This document shows positions 10,108-21,295 of a stretch of 64,000 nt of DNA, piece by piece. Within the stretch, counting starts at the first letter, position 1. Every line of letters starts with the position of its first letter. Source of the stretch: Amylostereum areolatum (lineage: Eukaryota > Basidiomycota > Agaricomycetes > Russulales > Stereaceae). The translations under genes were made by a program, and so were the position numbers. A model generated the notes under the pieces. It saw nothing but the letters and a program-made list of their open reading frames with translations. It did not search any database and was not told the DNA's origin. The stretch is taken from positions 1-64,000 of the forward strand of contig SAXG01000078.1 in NCBI GenBank assembly GCA_012932865.1, read 5' to 3'.

Positions 10108-10651
10108 GGCAGGATGATAACTAACCCGACCTAGGCTCGTTCCTCGCCTAGGACGGCATTATCCGAGTTAAGCGCCCTCCGGCCCGGCATGGTCCGGTCA
10201 CGAGTTCTTAGCGCCCGGCTAATCCCGGGCGCTCATTCCGGCGGCTCCGCCCGGTTTGATCCGGTTCGGGTTTCGGTCCGAGTATTGGCGCTGGCTTCGG
10301 CCCGTCTAGACGCTCGGCAGCTCGGCATCTCGGCTTCGGCTTTGAGATAGCCCGGACGGAGTCTAGGTGTCTTGGCACGGTGTTCTTAGGCCGCTATGAC
10401 GCAACACATGACGTCGACGGTCTGGATTGTCCCGGAGTGCGTCTCCGACGACAAAGAAAGCTTAGCAAAAATGACAAAAGTGGAACGACGCAAAGTCCGA
10501 ACGACGCGCGTCGCCTTAGTAATGGCATTACTAAAGGGATTGAAGAGCCTATAAAGGCGAAAGTGAAGGTAACGTCTTGCCCCCAAGACCTCGCTCATCC
10601 CGCGCAGTCGCCTCTCCCGTACATATAAATAGCGTGTGCTCGCACACGTCT
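10108..10651 (+). mobile_element. Penelope-like element, copy D (terminal unit only)
   Basis: Copy D is reduced to the structured 3'-terminal unit S4. It is the innermost and so, by the stacking logic, the oldest insertion. It is also the most diverged, with substitutions as well as indels and a damaged hammerhead core. It ends in a GTGTGC-TCGCACAC hairpin and abuts a last short telomeric array, which marks the former chromosome end. Confidence 0.8.
10536..10601 (+). ncRNA. Degenerate hammerhead ribozyme, unit S4
   Basis: The layout matches the other three (GGGAT...ATCCC, stem II GCC-TATAAA-GGC, GAAA), but the catalytic core reads TTGAAGA or TGAAGA instead of CTGAAGA, and the inner stem III bases are changed. 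Self-cleavage is unlikely. This fits copy D being oldest. Confidence 0.65.
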
Positions 10652-10665
10652 CCCTAACCCTAACC
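10652..10665. repeat. Innermost telomeric repeat, old chromosome end
   Basis: Two CCCTAA units separate the last retroelement remnant from sequence unrelated to the elements. I read this as the scar of the telomere to which copy D first attached. Confidence 0.75.
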
Positions 10666-12969
10666 ACTCAACACCAGGCACTGTGACGGAAGTGGTGAGT
10701 ACGCCCATACCCTCGTCAGCCACGTCGATTTTACATGACGGCGCGGTGTCAGCAATAACGCGCAAAAATAGCAACGAAGCTACAATGCATTCTCAACGCC
10801 GCATTGGCCATTGGCAAGGAGGTTAACGTAGCTGGCATCCGTCCTCAGCGTTCAAGTGTGACTAACATCATTGGAGTACAGGGGACAAATACGGAGCCTG
10901 TGACCACGAGCCAGGGCATCGTGTCGGTGACGACAATCTTCCCTGCGGTGGTGGGAACAGCATCGGCAAAAGTGCCGAAAAAAACTAGCCTATTCCGACC
11001 TATTCCAAGTCACTTCGGGTGACAGGTTCCATTGCGGCCCATGTGTAGGATTCCAGCCCCATGCGGGCAATATACCAACCTGGAATGTGTATAATACTCT
11101 GTATTTCTTCTTGAAGCATTTCTAGCGTCATATGCCCAATGCAAGTATGTATACCTTTCAATATTTCAGTCCGCACTCGCGACTTGGCGCGGTGGCGCAG
11201 TCGTCGCTGCGTACCACGTGACATTCAATGCGTGCGTCGGTGCTTACAATTACGTCGGCGGTTGTGCCGCGACTCTCCTTGCTTTCTCCTCCCCACGCAC
11301 ATCCTACTCCCCATACCCTTCCCGAACTCCCTCGTATCTTTCCTTATCAACTCCTTGATCACTTCGAATAATAAATGTTTGTTCCCTTCCCTTCCCACCC
11401 GCGCAAAAAGGCCTAACCACCACCGACCGCGACCCGGTTTCATTCGGATTGAAGAAATGTCTCATCGAGAAGGACCACAACCACCGCACTCGCTCCCCGT
11501 CACCTCTGAATTTCTTCACGGAGCACGTAAAACCTGGACCGTAGGGAAACCAACTTGTACGTACTTTTTTCATCAATATGATCTCAAGTGTCGCGAGCAC
11601 AGATTCACCAACGCCACGTCGCATTCATCATGTGCATATCAACAGTACGTGATCCGATCTGTGGCTTGCTTCTCACCGAGTACATGCTATGCGCACAGAT
11701 GCCGAAAGAAGCTTCGAAGACCAAGATCTGTCCATCCCCGTTGCTGACCCTCGCATACATCCTCATCTTCCGTCCTAGCGTGCCGCCCGCAAGACGACTA
11801 AGAAATCCGAGAACACGACCAAGTCAAATGCATTCAAGAGGGGTGTACATGTTTTTCAGCCAGGACTGTCGGGACAGCCGCCCAAAATCGATCTGAGGGC
11901 ATATATTTGAAGGTTCCGTTCGGAAAGGGTACGTGTTCCCCTTCCCTCCTTCCCGTACCCCATTGTATCGTTGTCTACATCACGCACTGACTGACTTACA
12001 TTTACTCAGGCCGGAACTCCGTCGCTCTCGAGAGCGTGCGCTCGAAGGTCTCAGATTTCCGCAGGCCGTGCCAACTCCAGTACGGCTGTTGTACCGCCAC
12101 ACTCAGGCCCCCTCAGTCAGTGAAGGTGTATCTCGGTTTATGGCTATCAAATCTTGCTGAACCTCTTTCAGATCGCTCGCACGCGGCTGCTGCGGTGGCT
12201 CAGAGCGTGGAGGTGTGAGAGCGTGAGGGAGCAGGGAGCGCGCATGAGTGGGAACACGGAGAGGAGGAGCGAGAAGAGAAGGCGTCGACGCGAGGTATGC
12301 GGAGCGATATAGACAGGACACTGTAATAGTAGATACCCCTTGAGATAATATAGGAGATTCCAGTCCCATACGTTGACCTTGGAAGATCGGGAGGTGTCTT
12401 ATTTTAGAATATGATCCTGTGAAGATATTCTACGCTGTTCCAGGGTTTCCAGGGTTAATTCTTTACAGCCTATATATGGTATATATAACCCTTGGGAGAG
12501 TTTGACACTTTTGCCGATGAGGGAGCCCCTCGGTTTCGGGCGCGAAAAAAACTTCGTGGGCATCGGGACTGGGCGGATTGGTTTCATCATTGGAGTCAGT
12601 CTGGCCATGGCAGTGTAGGTGAAAAGGCGTTGGGAGGGTCGTATGTTTTGGGAATGAGCAATGGGAGAGCGGAATGCTACCCCACCACGCCAGCGCGAAC
12701 GCGCTCATTACTTAGTAGCAGGTAACAGAAAGACGACAAGCCCGAGGCACAAGCCGGCTGCCAGTCCCACCCACGAAAGCTTGAACATTTCTTTGAGTCA
12801 ATCAAATTCCATTGCTATCGATACAGATACCACAAACAGTACAAGAGCAACGGCCCAGTCAGACGCACAGATACCCATCTTCGTCAACGAAGACAGTCGT
12901 GCCCGCTCGCACGCCTACAGCAAACAAAAAAGAAAGGGAAAAAAACATGGGGCGGACGGGCATGAAAGC
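10666..12969. other. Subtelomeric stretch without a recognisable gene
   Basis: Open frames here are short and carry no domain I recognise. The longest, on the plus strand near 11,139-11,747, looks random in composition. Two segments share the phrase AGGATTCCAGCCCCAT or AGATTCCAGTCCCATA and following bases (about 11,045-11,090 and 12,350-12,385), possibly remnants of a small repeat. Nothing else supported. Confidence 0.5.
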
Positions 12970-14444
12970 TCATGCACCGGTCAACCCGCCCTGCGCGCCC
13001 GTCGCCGCGATGCGCGCGGTGGCATCGGCCTCAGTCGTGCACGCGATGCTCGTGCCGGCCTTGTTGACAAGCGGGAGCGCGGCGCAGGTCGTGCGCCGGC
13101 CGGCATTGGGTGACTTCGAACTTGCCGCCGACGCACTGGGCGAAGCCGCCGTCGACGCAGGCCTGGTGCCCTCTGCAGATAAGGGCTCGTCAGCGACTCG
13201 ACGTCAAAGAAGAAGGAAAGGGGAACGGAAACGAACCTTGGCAGGTGCTGTCGGCGGTGAGGGCAGCGAACTTCTTGTTAAGGGGCTTGTGCGTCCTGCG
13301 TTCTGGAGTGGAAGGAGGACGAGCTGGAGGAGGAGTGGAGGATGAAGTGGCCGTGGCCGTGAGCTGGCGGCGGCGGAGGTGGCCGTGGCGGAGCCAGTGT
13401 CATCGCCATCGTCAAGCCAGAGCTTCCCGAGTCGGAGGAGGAAGACGTGGACGTGGAGGAATCGTCGGAGGAGTCGGTAGAACCTGATGCGTCAGTGGCG
13501 GTGGATGCGGGGACAGACGCGGTGGCAGTTGCACTTGAGTCCGAAGGCGAGGTCGAGTTGGACGAGCCCGAGCCCGAGCCCGACGAGGAGACCTGGCCGG
13601 GCGAATCCACCTGATCCACGAGCTGCGACCCGTCCGCGATGGGCCCGTCAGGATGCGCAGGGCACGATCCCGCAGGACTCAGCGCGCGCTCATCCCGAAC
13701 GGAATGGTAACGGCGCCGCCGACCTTCACGCCGCCCACGAAGGTGGTCGCGTCCGCGCCTTGGAACTGGCATGGAAGAGGCCGTTGAGCTCGGCGTTCTT
13801 GGGCGCGGATTGGCAGTGAGCACGCTTTGCGAGGTGGGCTAAGGAAAGACGAGGATAAATCAATAGGTGCTCCAGGTGAGAAGCTGCGCGAGGGCGATGG
13901 GAAACGCGAGAGGGATGGTTGGATTCCGCTGCCCGCTCGCGACTGCTCGCACCCATTCAGCCAAACTCTCTCATCCATCGTCAACAGATCCCGCCCTTGC
14001 CTCCCACCGCTTTGGCGGGTCCCTCCCATCCCCTCCCCTGGAGCGCCTTCCCATCACCGCTCGATCGAAAAAAGTCGCTCACCGTGTTCCGTGGCTGTTG
14101 CGCGAAGATCTGCGCGACGTTGATCATGTCGGGGTCGTTGTTGAGTTGCTTGGCGAGGTCGATCATTGGTCCGCGCTGTTCTGTTGGGCGCACGAGTCGG
14201 CGGCGGCGAGGAGGTGCGATCGCGGTGACGGCGATGGGGTTGCATTGCTGGCCACCTCCCGCGGCATCCTATTGAAACAGTGTTTCGAACTGAGGAGAAA
14301 GGGTTAGGCGACGTACACAAGGGCCTCCCATTTCGTCTTAGCGTCAACAGTGTTCTGCGCGATGCGCTTGTAGTGGGCGAGAGGAATAGCTTGGACGGAG
14401 GAGAGCAGGCCGAGGACGAGAACGATGGGGGTGAAGGCGATCAT
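12970..14444 (-). CDS. Secreted protein with C-terminal CBM19-like chitin-binding module
   Basis: The start at 14444 opens with a clear signal peptide (MIAFTPIVLVLGLLSSVQA). A first intron of about 50 nt (14318-14269, branch-like CTAAC) joins to a cysteine-containing segment (WEALDAAGGGQQCN, then MIDLAKQLNNDPDMINVAQI). A Ser/Thr/Gly-rich linker follows (about 13,420-13,620), then a module reading HQACVDGGFAQCVGGKFEV and TCAALPLVNKAGTSI, ending at 12970. That module resembles the CBM19-type chitin-binding domain of basidiomycete extracellular proteins, so a cell-wall or chitin-related role outside the cell is likely. No glycosidase domain is visible. The middle of the gene slips frame (around 14,160-14,220 and again near 13,700), so exon boundaries there are unsure. 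Either the sequence has errors or the gene is decaying. The first half resembles other secreted agaricomycete proteins but I cannot name it. Confidence 0.65.
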
Positions 14445-14645
14445 GGTGTCTTGAAAATAACAAAGGGTGGTGGTGGTGGATACAAGGGTGGCACGTCGAG
14501 TGTGAAGGACAGAGATGCTAGGTCAATAGGGGCGGAGGCGCGGCTCGGAGAGTAGAGAGCGTCGACGTCGAGAGGACGGGAGAGATACAAAAACAGAGGA
14601 GGGAGTTCGTGGGTGGTTGAAAAAGGAGTGCGTCTGCCGATGGTC

Positions 14646-14652
14646 TTTTATA
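14646..14652 (-). promoter_or_regulatory. TATA box of the secreted CBM19-like gene
   Basis: TATAAAA on the minus strand, about 200 nt upstream of the start codon at 14444, consistent with a TSS near 14,615 and a 170-nt leader. Position inferred only. Confidence 0.4.
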
Positions 14653-16769
14653 GGACAAAGGTGGAGCGGACCGCATGCCTCCATAGGTGCCTCGTATGCA
14701 CAAAGATGGTCAAGGACCCGGGGAAACGTTCGATGCCGTTCGGAACAGATGGAGACAATGGGCTTCCGATCCAATCCAATACGTTTCTTTCCCGGTTGTC
14801 CTTCGTAACCCGTTCTCTACAAGCAAAGGTGCGAGGATAATGGACGAAAAGAGGCCCGAGGAGAGAACAATGCGCGATGCGGCGAACAAAAGAAACCCAA
14901 CCCCGGAGAACAAAGGCGCGTTATTTCTAGACGTGACTGACCGGCACCCGGCCCCGGTGCGAGGCACAGTAGGCCACGCCGGCACCGTGCTACGGTTACA
15001 AAATATACACAACGTCGCCACAACGGGCGAGCACCTGCGAGCACGCGGTTCAATCAATGCACTCATTTACGGGGGGTTCGTGGGAGCCCGATGCGTATAC
15101 GAGCCAGAGTTATTGAAATTGAGCGTAAATATAGAGGGATACGATAGTAGCGAAGGAATGGAGAGAGACGTGGGCCGGGCCCCTTCACCAGGATGGGCAG
15201 AGGCGGGGAGGGGTCTGGCATGGAAGTCCGAAGTACTGGTCCGAGTGTGGCGTGTTATCGGTTCATGCGCACTTTATTGGTACAAGTTGTACCAGCCTTT
15301 TTGGTTATCCTTCAACTTTGGGAGGAGGTGCTGTGCTGTAAGTCAGTAACTACGGGCAGCGTCTGGCCAGCAGGCATAAGTAGTCGTAAATTAGCACAGC
15401 AGCACCAAGGAAACCCGCAGACCTGGCTCTAGACAGCTCTGAAGCCCGGACCATTGTGCGTCCCACGCGGCCATGTCTATATCTATGTACCAGCCTGAAG
15501 TCAAGTAGGCGTGTGATGTGCATGAACCGCGGTATATTCGATGACGCACCCAGACTTTTAACACAACCACAAGCTTCCAGGTTTCGTCCTGGAGGTAAAC
15601 GAAAGGGAACCGTGATAGACTCGAGTTTTTGCAACGGTCGATAGCCGCAGCGGCATCCGTTCACCCATCCTTCTTCAACTATAATATGTGGATAATGAAG
15701 CGTCCCTCTTGTCCTGCGCGGCCGTGCTCCACGAGGGACGAGGTATATACTGCTAGAAAGGGAAACCAGCAGGCGACGTGAGCTCAACGGATAGACCATA
15801 GACGAGAACATACTTACGTGTGGTAGTATACAGCGACACAGTCAGGTATGCCAATGACCCCTTGAATTGGGCTCAGTGCCATGGCATGGCCCGAAGTATC
15901 CCGGTAAACGCAAGACCGGTCGTCACCTGGAGTCTGGACATGTGGGTGAGAAAATGACGATGAGGCCTGACCGCAAATTCCAGACCACAGAGAACGTTTA
16001 GTTCATGATGGAGGACTGGTAGTTGTGACGGTCAAAAACCCGGTCGTGTTCGTTTGAATGATCTGGTACATAAGTCTCGTCAACCTTGCAAGGGAAGGAG
16101 TACGTGTCAGTGATAGTGCATACGCATATGACACCACAAGCCGGTACGAGTTTGCGACTCCGCGACGTTGTGTGAGTCGTTAAATAGTTGACCGTGCGTC
16201 GGCAAGCTCCGGTTTTCACTGATTTTTGTCCCAATGCTGATACATCGCAGGAAGGTCTCGGACGGTGCATTGTCATTGTGCTGCTGTGCACACTGCAACG
16301 CCTGGTCCACTATCTGCGAACAGCTGACTCAGCATTTCCCGAACGAGTAAGTCCACTGTCCAGCGAGCACGAGGCGGCACACGAGGTTCACATGAGGCCC
16401 AGTGAGTCGCGGGGTCGAAAATGCAATGCGTATACACGTGGACATACATGAAGTGATGAGGGTTACAGTACATGGGGGATTGAAGATAAATTAGACGTTG
16501 CGGATACGAGGATGCGAGGATGGAGAGAGACTCAGAGAGATCTATGGAAGCAGCTTGGTCGTGTAGCAGAGATATTCGCGATAGTACAGTGGGGTGTATG
16601 GTGGGAAGACGGCTGCGGTGGGATGAACGGCCATTGGTAGCAAGGAACGACCTCACAACGTAAGTATGCATCGAGAAAGCAGCGCTCACCAAATGGCAAG
16701 GCAACCCGGCGCCCACTCCATGCGTCGTCAAAAGACAAGGAAAGGGATCGTGGACGGGCTCCCCGTCGC
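14653..16769. other. Intergenic, no supported gene
   Basis: Open frames up to 220 codons exist (for example plus 14,687-15,349 and minus 15,350-15,811), but their composition is not protein-like, no domain is visible, and they have no splice-site pattern. Base composition is less GC-rich than in the genes on either side. It may contain old repeat debris. Confidence 0.45.
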
Positions 16770-18066
16770 TCACGCCTCCACCCGAAACCATCCCGGAATA
16801 TCTTCCATATCCTCTCCCGCTCCTTCACCGCCCAGTTCTCCAACGAGGCCGCACGCGCCGCACTCGGACAGCTCCGCGCTCTTGAGCGCGCCAAGCTCCT
16901 CCGCAACGTACAGCGGGTCGCGCACCCCCGTTCGCGGTCGCAGACGTAGTGCTGCGTCGCGAGGCGACGAGCTCCGCAAAGTCGCGCGGGCACACGCTCG
17001 GGGACGGCAGGCATGGGCCAGAATTGGTGACGCTAGCGAGGACGCGGACAGGGGAGGCGCCGCTCGCCTGGCTCGCGGCGGACGGAGCTCTTGCGCCCGT
17101 GCGCGGGCGGGCGCGTCCCATGCCCGCGATCACGTTCGGGACCTCGAGCGCGGCGGATCCTTTCCGAGTGCGAGGGTTGGAGGTCCTTGGTGCGGAGGCG
17201 GAGGTAAGCGAGGCAGTTGGGGTGAGCGCGCTGGGGGAGGCCGGTGGGCGGTTGAGGGGAGGTGGGCGAGGCGGCGCGGGAGGGGAAGTGGGACCCGTCC
17301 GAGCATTCGAAGATCTGGGCGTAGGTGTACGCGAGAGGTCGTAAAAGGGAGGGGAGGAGAGAGGGCGCGTTGATTCCTGCGCGAGATTGATGATCGCCTG
17401 GGAGGTGTCTGTGGTTGGGTCGTCCGCGAAAGCGCGGAAGAGAGGACGACGTACGATGGGAGATGGGTAGTAATGCCCTCCGCCCGGCCCCGTGTTCTCC
17501 ATGCCATACGAGCGCGCGCGCTCCTCACGTGCGTCCCAACCCTTGAGGCTCGACGGCCAGGCGAGGCCCAGGTGCGCGATGGCCTTGCTCCTCAGGGAGT
17601 CGAACATGTACTTGGTGGAGAGGGCAGGATGCCGGAGACCACGCGAAAGTCCTCCTCGTCGTTGTCCCCGAATGATCTGAGAAATAGGAAAAAGGTTAGG
17701 AAAGGGGTGTCGTGTGCGGGTCGGAAAGGGGGCGTACGGGCCGTCGTAAAGCGCGGTGAGGAGGTTGGCGAGGTCGGTTGGGTCGTCGTGAGTCCGACGA
17801 GAGGACAGCCTTCGAAGGTCTCGCTTTCTGCTTGTGCGCTGCCCGAGGCCGATGGAGAGTGAGGCGGCTGGGGTAGGAGAACATGTCGCCGAAGATGGGG
17901 AGCGCGAGCGGAGCTCGTAGAGCGACCGTGTCAGCCTTGTCCGCTGCCGATCGCACTCGGAAAAGAGATTGAGTGTGGTCGGGGTGAAGCGGTGAAGGAG
18001 TGTGTTCTGGACGGGTGGAATCGGTAGGACCGTTGGTGGTTCTGGAGCGTGATGGTAGACGGACAT
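16770..18066 (-). CDS. BTB/POZ-domain protein (agaricomycete family), frame-damaged
   Basis: Start at 18066 (MSVYHHAPEPPTV). The N-terminal half is BTB-like: an IFGDMFSYP segment, TFEGCPLVGLT, DDPTDLANLLTALYDGP, an intron of about 60 nt near 17,730-17,670, then FGDNDEEDFRVVSGIL, STKYMFDSLRSKAIAHL and LGLAWPSSLKGWDAREERAR. The C-terminal half has Cys and acidic motifs (LATQHYVCDRERG, DPLYVAEELGALKSAELSEC) and ends GWFRVEA at 16770. Such proteins are expanded in mushrooms and are thought to be adaptors or transcription-linked, but no function is established. The motifs lie in alternating frames: one-base losses are evident near 17,865 (a run of four C where five are needed), 17,790, 17,640 and several times between 16,800 and 17,000. 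It is either badly sequenced or a pseudogene. Confidence 0.7.
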
Positions 18067-18534
18067 GATGGTGGTGAGAAGAAAGGGGCTCGAGGGTCTA
18101 TCATGTGTGTCGTCCGCGGGGCGGGTCAAATGAGAGCTGCGTGGTCTGTCGTGGGCGAAGCAGTGCAGGAGGAGGCCCGACGGAGCGAGAGTGACCGGTG
18201 AACGCGACACGACCGGGGGGTGGACCGTGCTACAACGCGCGATTCCGGTGAGAACATTGACGGACACGAAACGATATTACTCACGTTGTTCCCGACGTCA
18301 ACGACGAGATGGGGAGAACAGATAACGGGCGGCTTGCTAGGTAATCGAGGAGGCCGACGATAATGGACTGCACTGCTGTAGCAGCTGACTCAGCCTGTAC
18401 GGCAGGTCTCCGGAGACGGTGAAAAACAAGCGCCCTGGTCCTGGCGGCTTGGGTTTTCAACAAGCACAAACAACGCCCTCGCCGTTCCCGACGACGACGA
18501 CGGCCGACGTTTGTCACCACAAAGCTCACACACC
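18067..18534. promoter_or_regulatory. Divergent intergenic region between BTB gene and dihydroorotate dehydrogenase
   Basis: 468 bp separate the two divergent start codons, so both promoters must lie here. A GACGACGACGACGGCCG run (18,492 on) and TTTGTCACCACAAAG precede the plus-strand start. I could not identify a TATA element or a bound factor. Confidence 0.4.
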
Positions 18535-20700
18535 ATGGCGAGTCTCCGCCTCGCCGCCCGCTCACTCCGCCACGTCTCCCCGCTGTCCACCCGTTCTGCC
18601 TCAACTTCCGTATCTCCTGCCTCTGGCCTCCGCACAGGCGCATACGTGACCCTCTTCGCGCTCTCCCGGCCTCTTCGCGGTCTACTACTTCGACTCGCGC
18701 GCCGCTATCCACCGCTATCTCCTCACCCCCGCCATACGGTACGGCTTCGATGCAGAAACCGGCCACAAACTTGCCGTGGTGTCTCGGGAGCGGACTGGGT
18801 CCGAAGGACAAAGGCGCAGATGATCCACGGCTGAAGACCGAAGTCAGTACGTCCATGCGTTCGTACGGTTTCGCACACTCACGCCTGGAACAGCTATGGG
18901 GAACCACACTTGCGAACCCCGTCGGTTTAGCTGCTGGCTTTGACAAGGACGGCCAGGCCATCGACGGTAACGCGCCTGGCTTGACGCGTACCGCCCATAC
19001 TGACTGGCTTCGCAGTCTGTTCGACCTGGGCTTCAGTGGGTCGAAATGGGAGTGTCACGCCCAAGCCCCAGGTGTGTTCTTATACCCGCTCGAGACGCCG
19101 GACTAGCTCGACTCAGGTGTGGGCACGCCCCACAGCCCGGCAACCCCCGCCGCGCGTCTTCCACCTCCCAGGGACGCCGCGCTATCAACCGCTACGGTCT
19201 CCCCTCCGACGGTCACACCTCCGTCCTCACCCGACTACGTGCCCGACTGCCGGCGTTCCCCACCCGGCCCAGGAGACGTCCGCCGCGCTCCGCCCCGAGA
19301 GGGTCCTCGCGGTCAACCTTGGCAAGAACAAGACGAGCGCGCTTGAATCTCCTGAGGACTTTGTTGCGGGTGTCAAGGCGTTTGCGCCGTACGCGGACGT
19401 GCTTGTCGTCAACGCTCCAGTCCGAATACACCGGGTCTTCGGTGAGCGGTCTCCCCATGTTTTCCTCCTCTTGTTATCAGAGCCCATGGACGGGTATATA
19501 CCGCCCAAGCATAGGGACAGGCATCGCGATGACCATTGCATCAGGCTCGCGTGTGTTCGCCTCTCATCGTCCCGTCTGTCCCTGCTCGCCGGCAGGATAT
19601 ACCCGTGTATGTGCCCTAGCGATTTCTGCACGCGCATGGGTGTGTTTGCTGGCCATTTCACACCTTTCGCCGCTGCCGACGTCGCCACTGTTCCCGATTT
19701 TCATGGTGGCATCCATCTTGGGAAATGCTCGACGACTTTCTCCGAAACACTGCAGGAGGTCCTGCTGAAAACAATGGTCACGCAACCGTTGTTTTCACCA
19801 TCTTCTCCCGCGGTGTTCTGAGTACGGTCGAGAATCTACCGGAGATAATCCACCTTCGGAGAACGGTACGGTGCCGGCAGCGTCCCCGTCCACCTTGCAT
19901 CTGATGAATCTACATCTGACCATTTTCCTCCACAGCGGCCTCCAGCAACGCGATCTCCAGTCCCTCCTCGACAGCGTCACCACCGCCGCGACCAAGTCTC
20001 CTCGTCCTCCCCGACCTCACCCCGCCCCAAACTCGTCTCAAAATCGCGCCAGACCTCTCCGAAAGCGAGCTGGCGGACTCGGCGCGCCGGGTGACAGCCA
20101 ACGGGGGCATCGACGGCGTCATCGTGAGCAACACGACGGTCGCGCGGCCGGCGAGTTTGCAACCGTGCGTCCTCTTCCTCTTTCCCGCCCTTCATATGCT
20201 GACAAACGGTCGGGAAACAGCCAACAAAAAAGCAGGCGGGCGGTTTTCCGGCGCGCCGCTCCACGCGCTCTCCCTCGCCGCCTCGCACCCTACGCACGCA
20301 CCTCCCCGCCTCGATCCCGCTCATCGGCGCGGCGGCGTGTCGACGGGGGCGGAGCGCGCGTTCGCGCGGGCGGGCGCGGCGTTCGTCCAGCTGTACACCG
20401 AGTTGGTACGGGGGCGCGGGGGCGGTGCGGCGGATCAAAGACGAGATGCGTGGGGCTGCAGAGGGAGGGTACGACGTGGGGGGAGGTCGTGACGGAGGCG
20501 GTGGGGAGGTTGAGTTGAAGAAGAAGAGGGCGAACAAGGAGGAGGGAGTGAGGGAGTTGATTGAACAGGCGGAGGAGCTCAGGGGGCTTTTGGACGCGTT
20601 GGCGGGGAGGATGGGCGGGGAGGCGGCGGTGAGCTGGAAGCTGCAGGTGCAAGACACGGAGGTGGCTCATCCTGCAGGAGCGGAGGCCAGTGTACCATAG
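18535..20700 (+). CDS. URA1: Dihydroorotate dehydrogenase (quinone), mitochondrial, class 2; frame-broken in this sequence
   Basis: This enzyme oxidises dihydroorotate to orotate in pyrimidine synthesis, passing electrons to ubiquinone at the inner mitochondrial membrane. The start at 18535 gives an Arg/Ser-rich targeting peptide (MASLRLAARSLRHVSPL), followed across a frame slip by a membrane segment (GLFAVYYFDSRAAIHRYLL), typical of class 2. Family motifs follow: LANPVGLAAGFDKDG (about 18,912), SVTPKPQ then PGNP, FGFPSDG-like INRYGLPSDG, LAVNLGKNKTS (about 19,310), a VVN-SSPNTPGL active-site segment with one base missing (about 19,410), GGIDGVIVSNTT (about 20,105), GAGGVSTGA-like segment and FARAGAAFVQLYTELV (about 20,365). 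The C-terminal tail (EGVRELIEQAEELRGLL) may extend to about 20,660. An insertion of about 490 nt (19,443-19,934) splits the gene after the active-site serines and must be a long intron or an inserted element. At least four single-base breaks occur. The symbol follows common fungal usage. Confidence 0.8.
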
Positions 20701-21295
20701 ACACGTACGCGTATGCTATCAAGTCAGGTTCTCTTACGCGTGCAGGTCGACAAGATCGCATCCATTCGCACTTTGGGAACCCGTTTGGAGGCCTTTCCGC
20801 AGGTGGCGCAGCCCCAAAGGTGAGGCTGGGACGCCGTGCGCGTCCCCCAGGTGAGGCGGAGATATGGTGCGGAGATCGGTGTTCAATGCGAGCATTCGAT
20901 TCGTCGTGCAGGCCCATGAGTCGGCGTTCTGTGCGGCCTTTCGCTCACATTCACCTTTGAAACAGATACTCCGCCGACGGCTGCCGCTTGTTCGACCAGG
21001 AACTCCACGACTCGACCAAGACTCGAGGCTGCGACAGGTACATACTGCATATCCTCGACTCGGCTCGGACATTCCCCCTCCCGCACGAACGATGTCAATT
21101 TCCCGACTCCGAGGCGCTCGAATGGCCGTGTCAAAAAAGATGTCATTTGAGGAAGCACAAAAAAGCCGACGGATTCTCCGTCTGTGGACGAGTACAAAAG
21201 GGCGGCGGGATACGCGCCTTCCATGTGTCGTTTGCTACCCGCACCTTGCTCTTCCCCCGTCGGCGCGCCTTGTATATAACTCCTCCGACTCGAGT
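20701..21295. other. Intergenic, nothing supported except a TATA box at 21273-21279
   Basis: No coding signal is recognised. TATATAA lies about 20 nt before the ATG at 21296, so the downstream gene probably has a very short leader, or a second start is used. Confidence 0.4.

Noticed and set aside
11139..11747. 202-codon plus-strand frame
   Set aside because: Arg/Cys/Ser-rich without recognisable motif; the overlapping minus frames are equally long.
14687..15349. 220-codon plus-strand frame
   Set aside because: No domain, no promoter or splice pattern, odd composition; judged a chance open frame.
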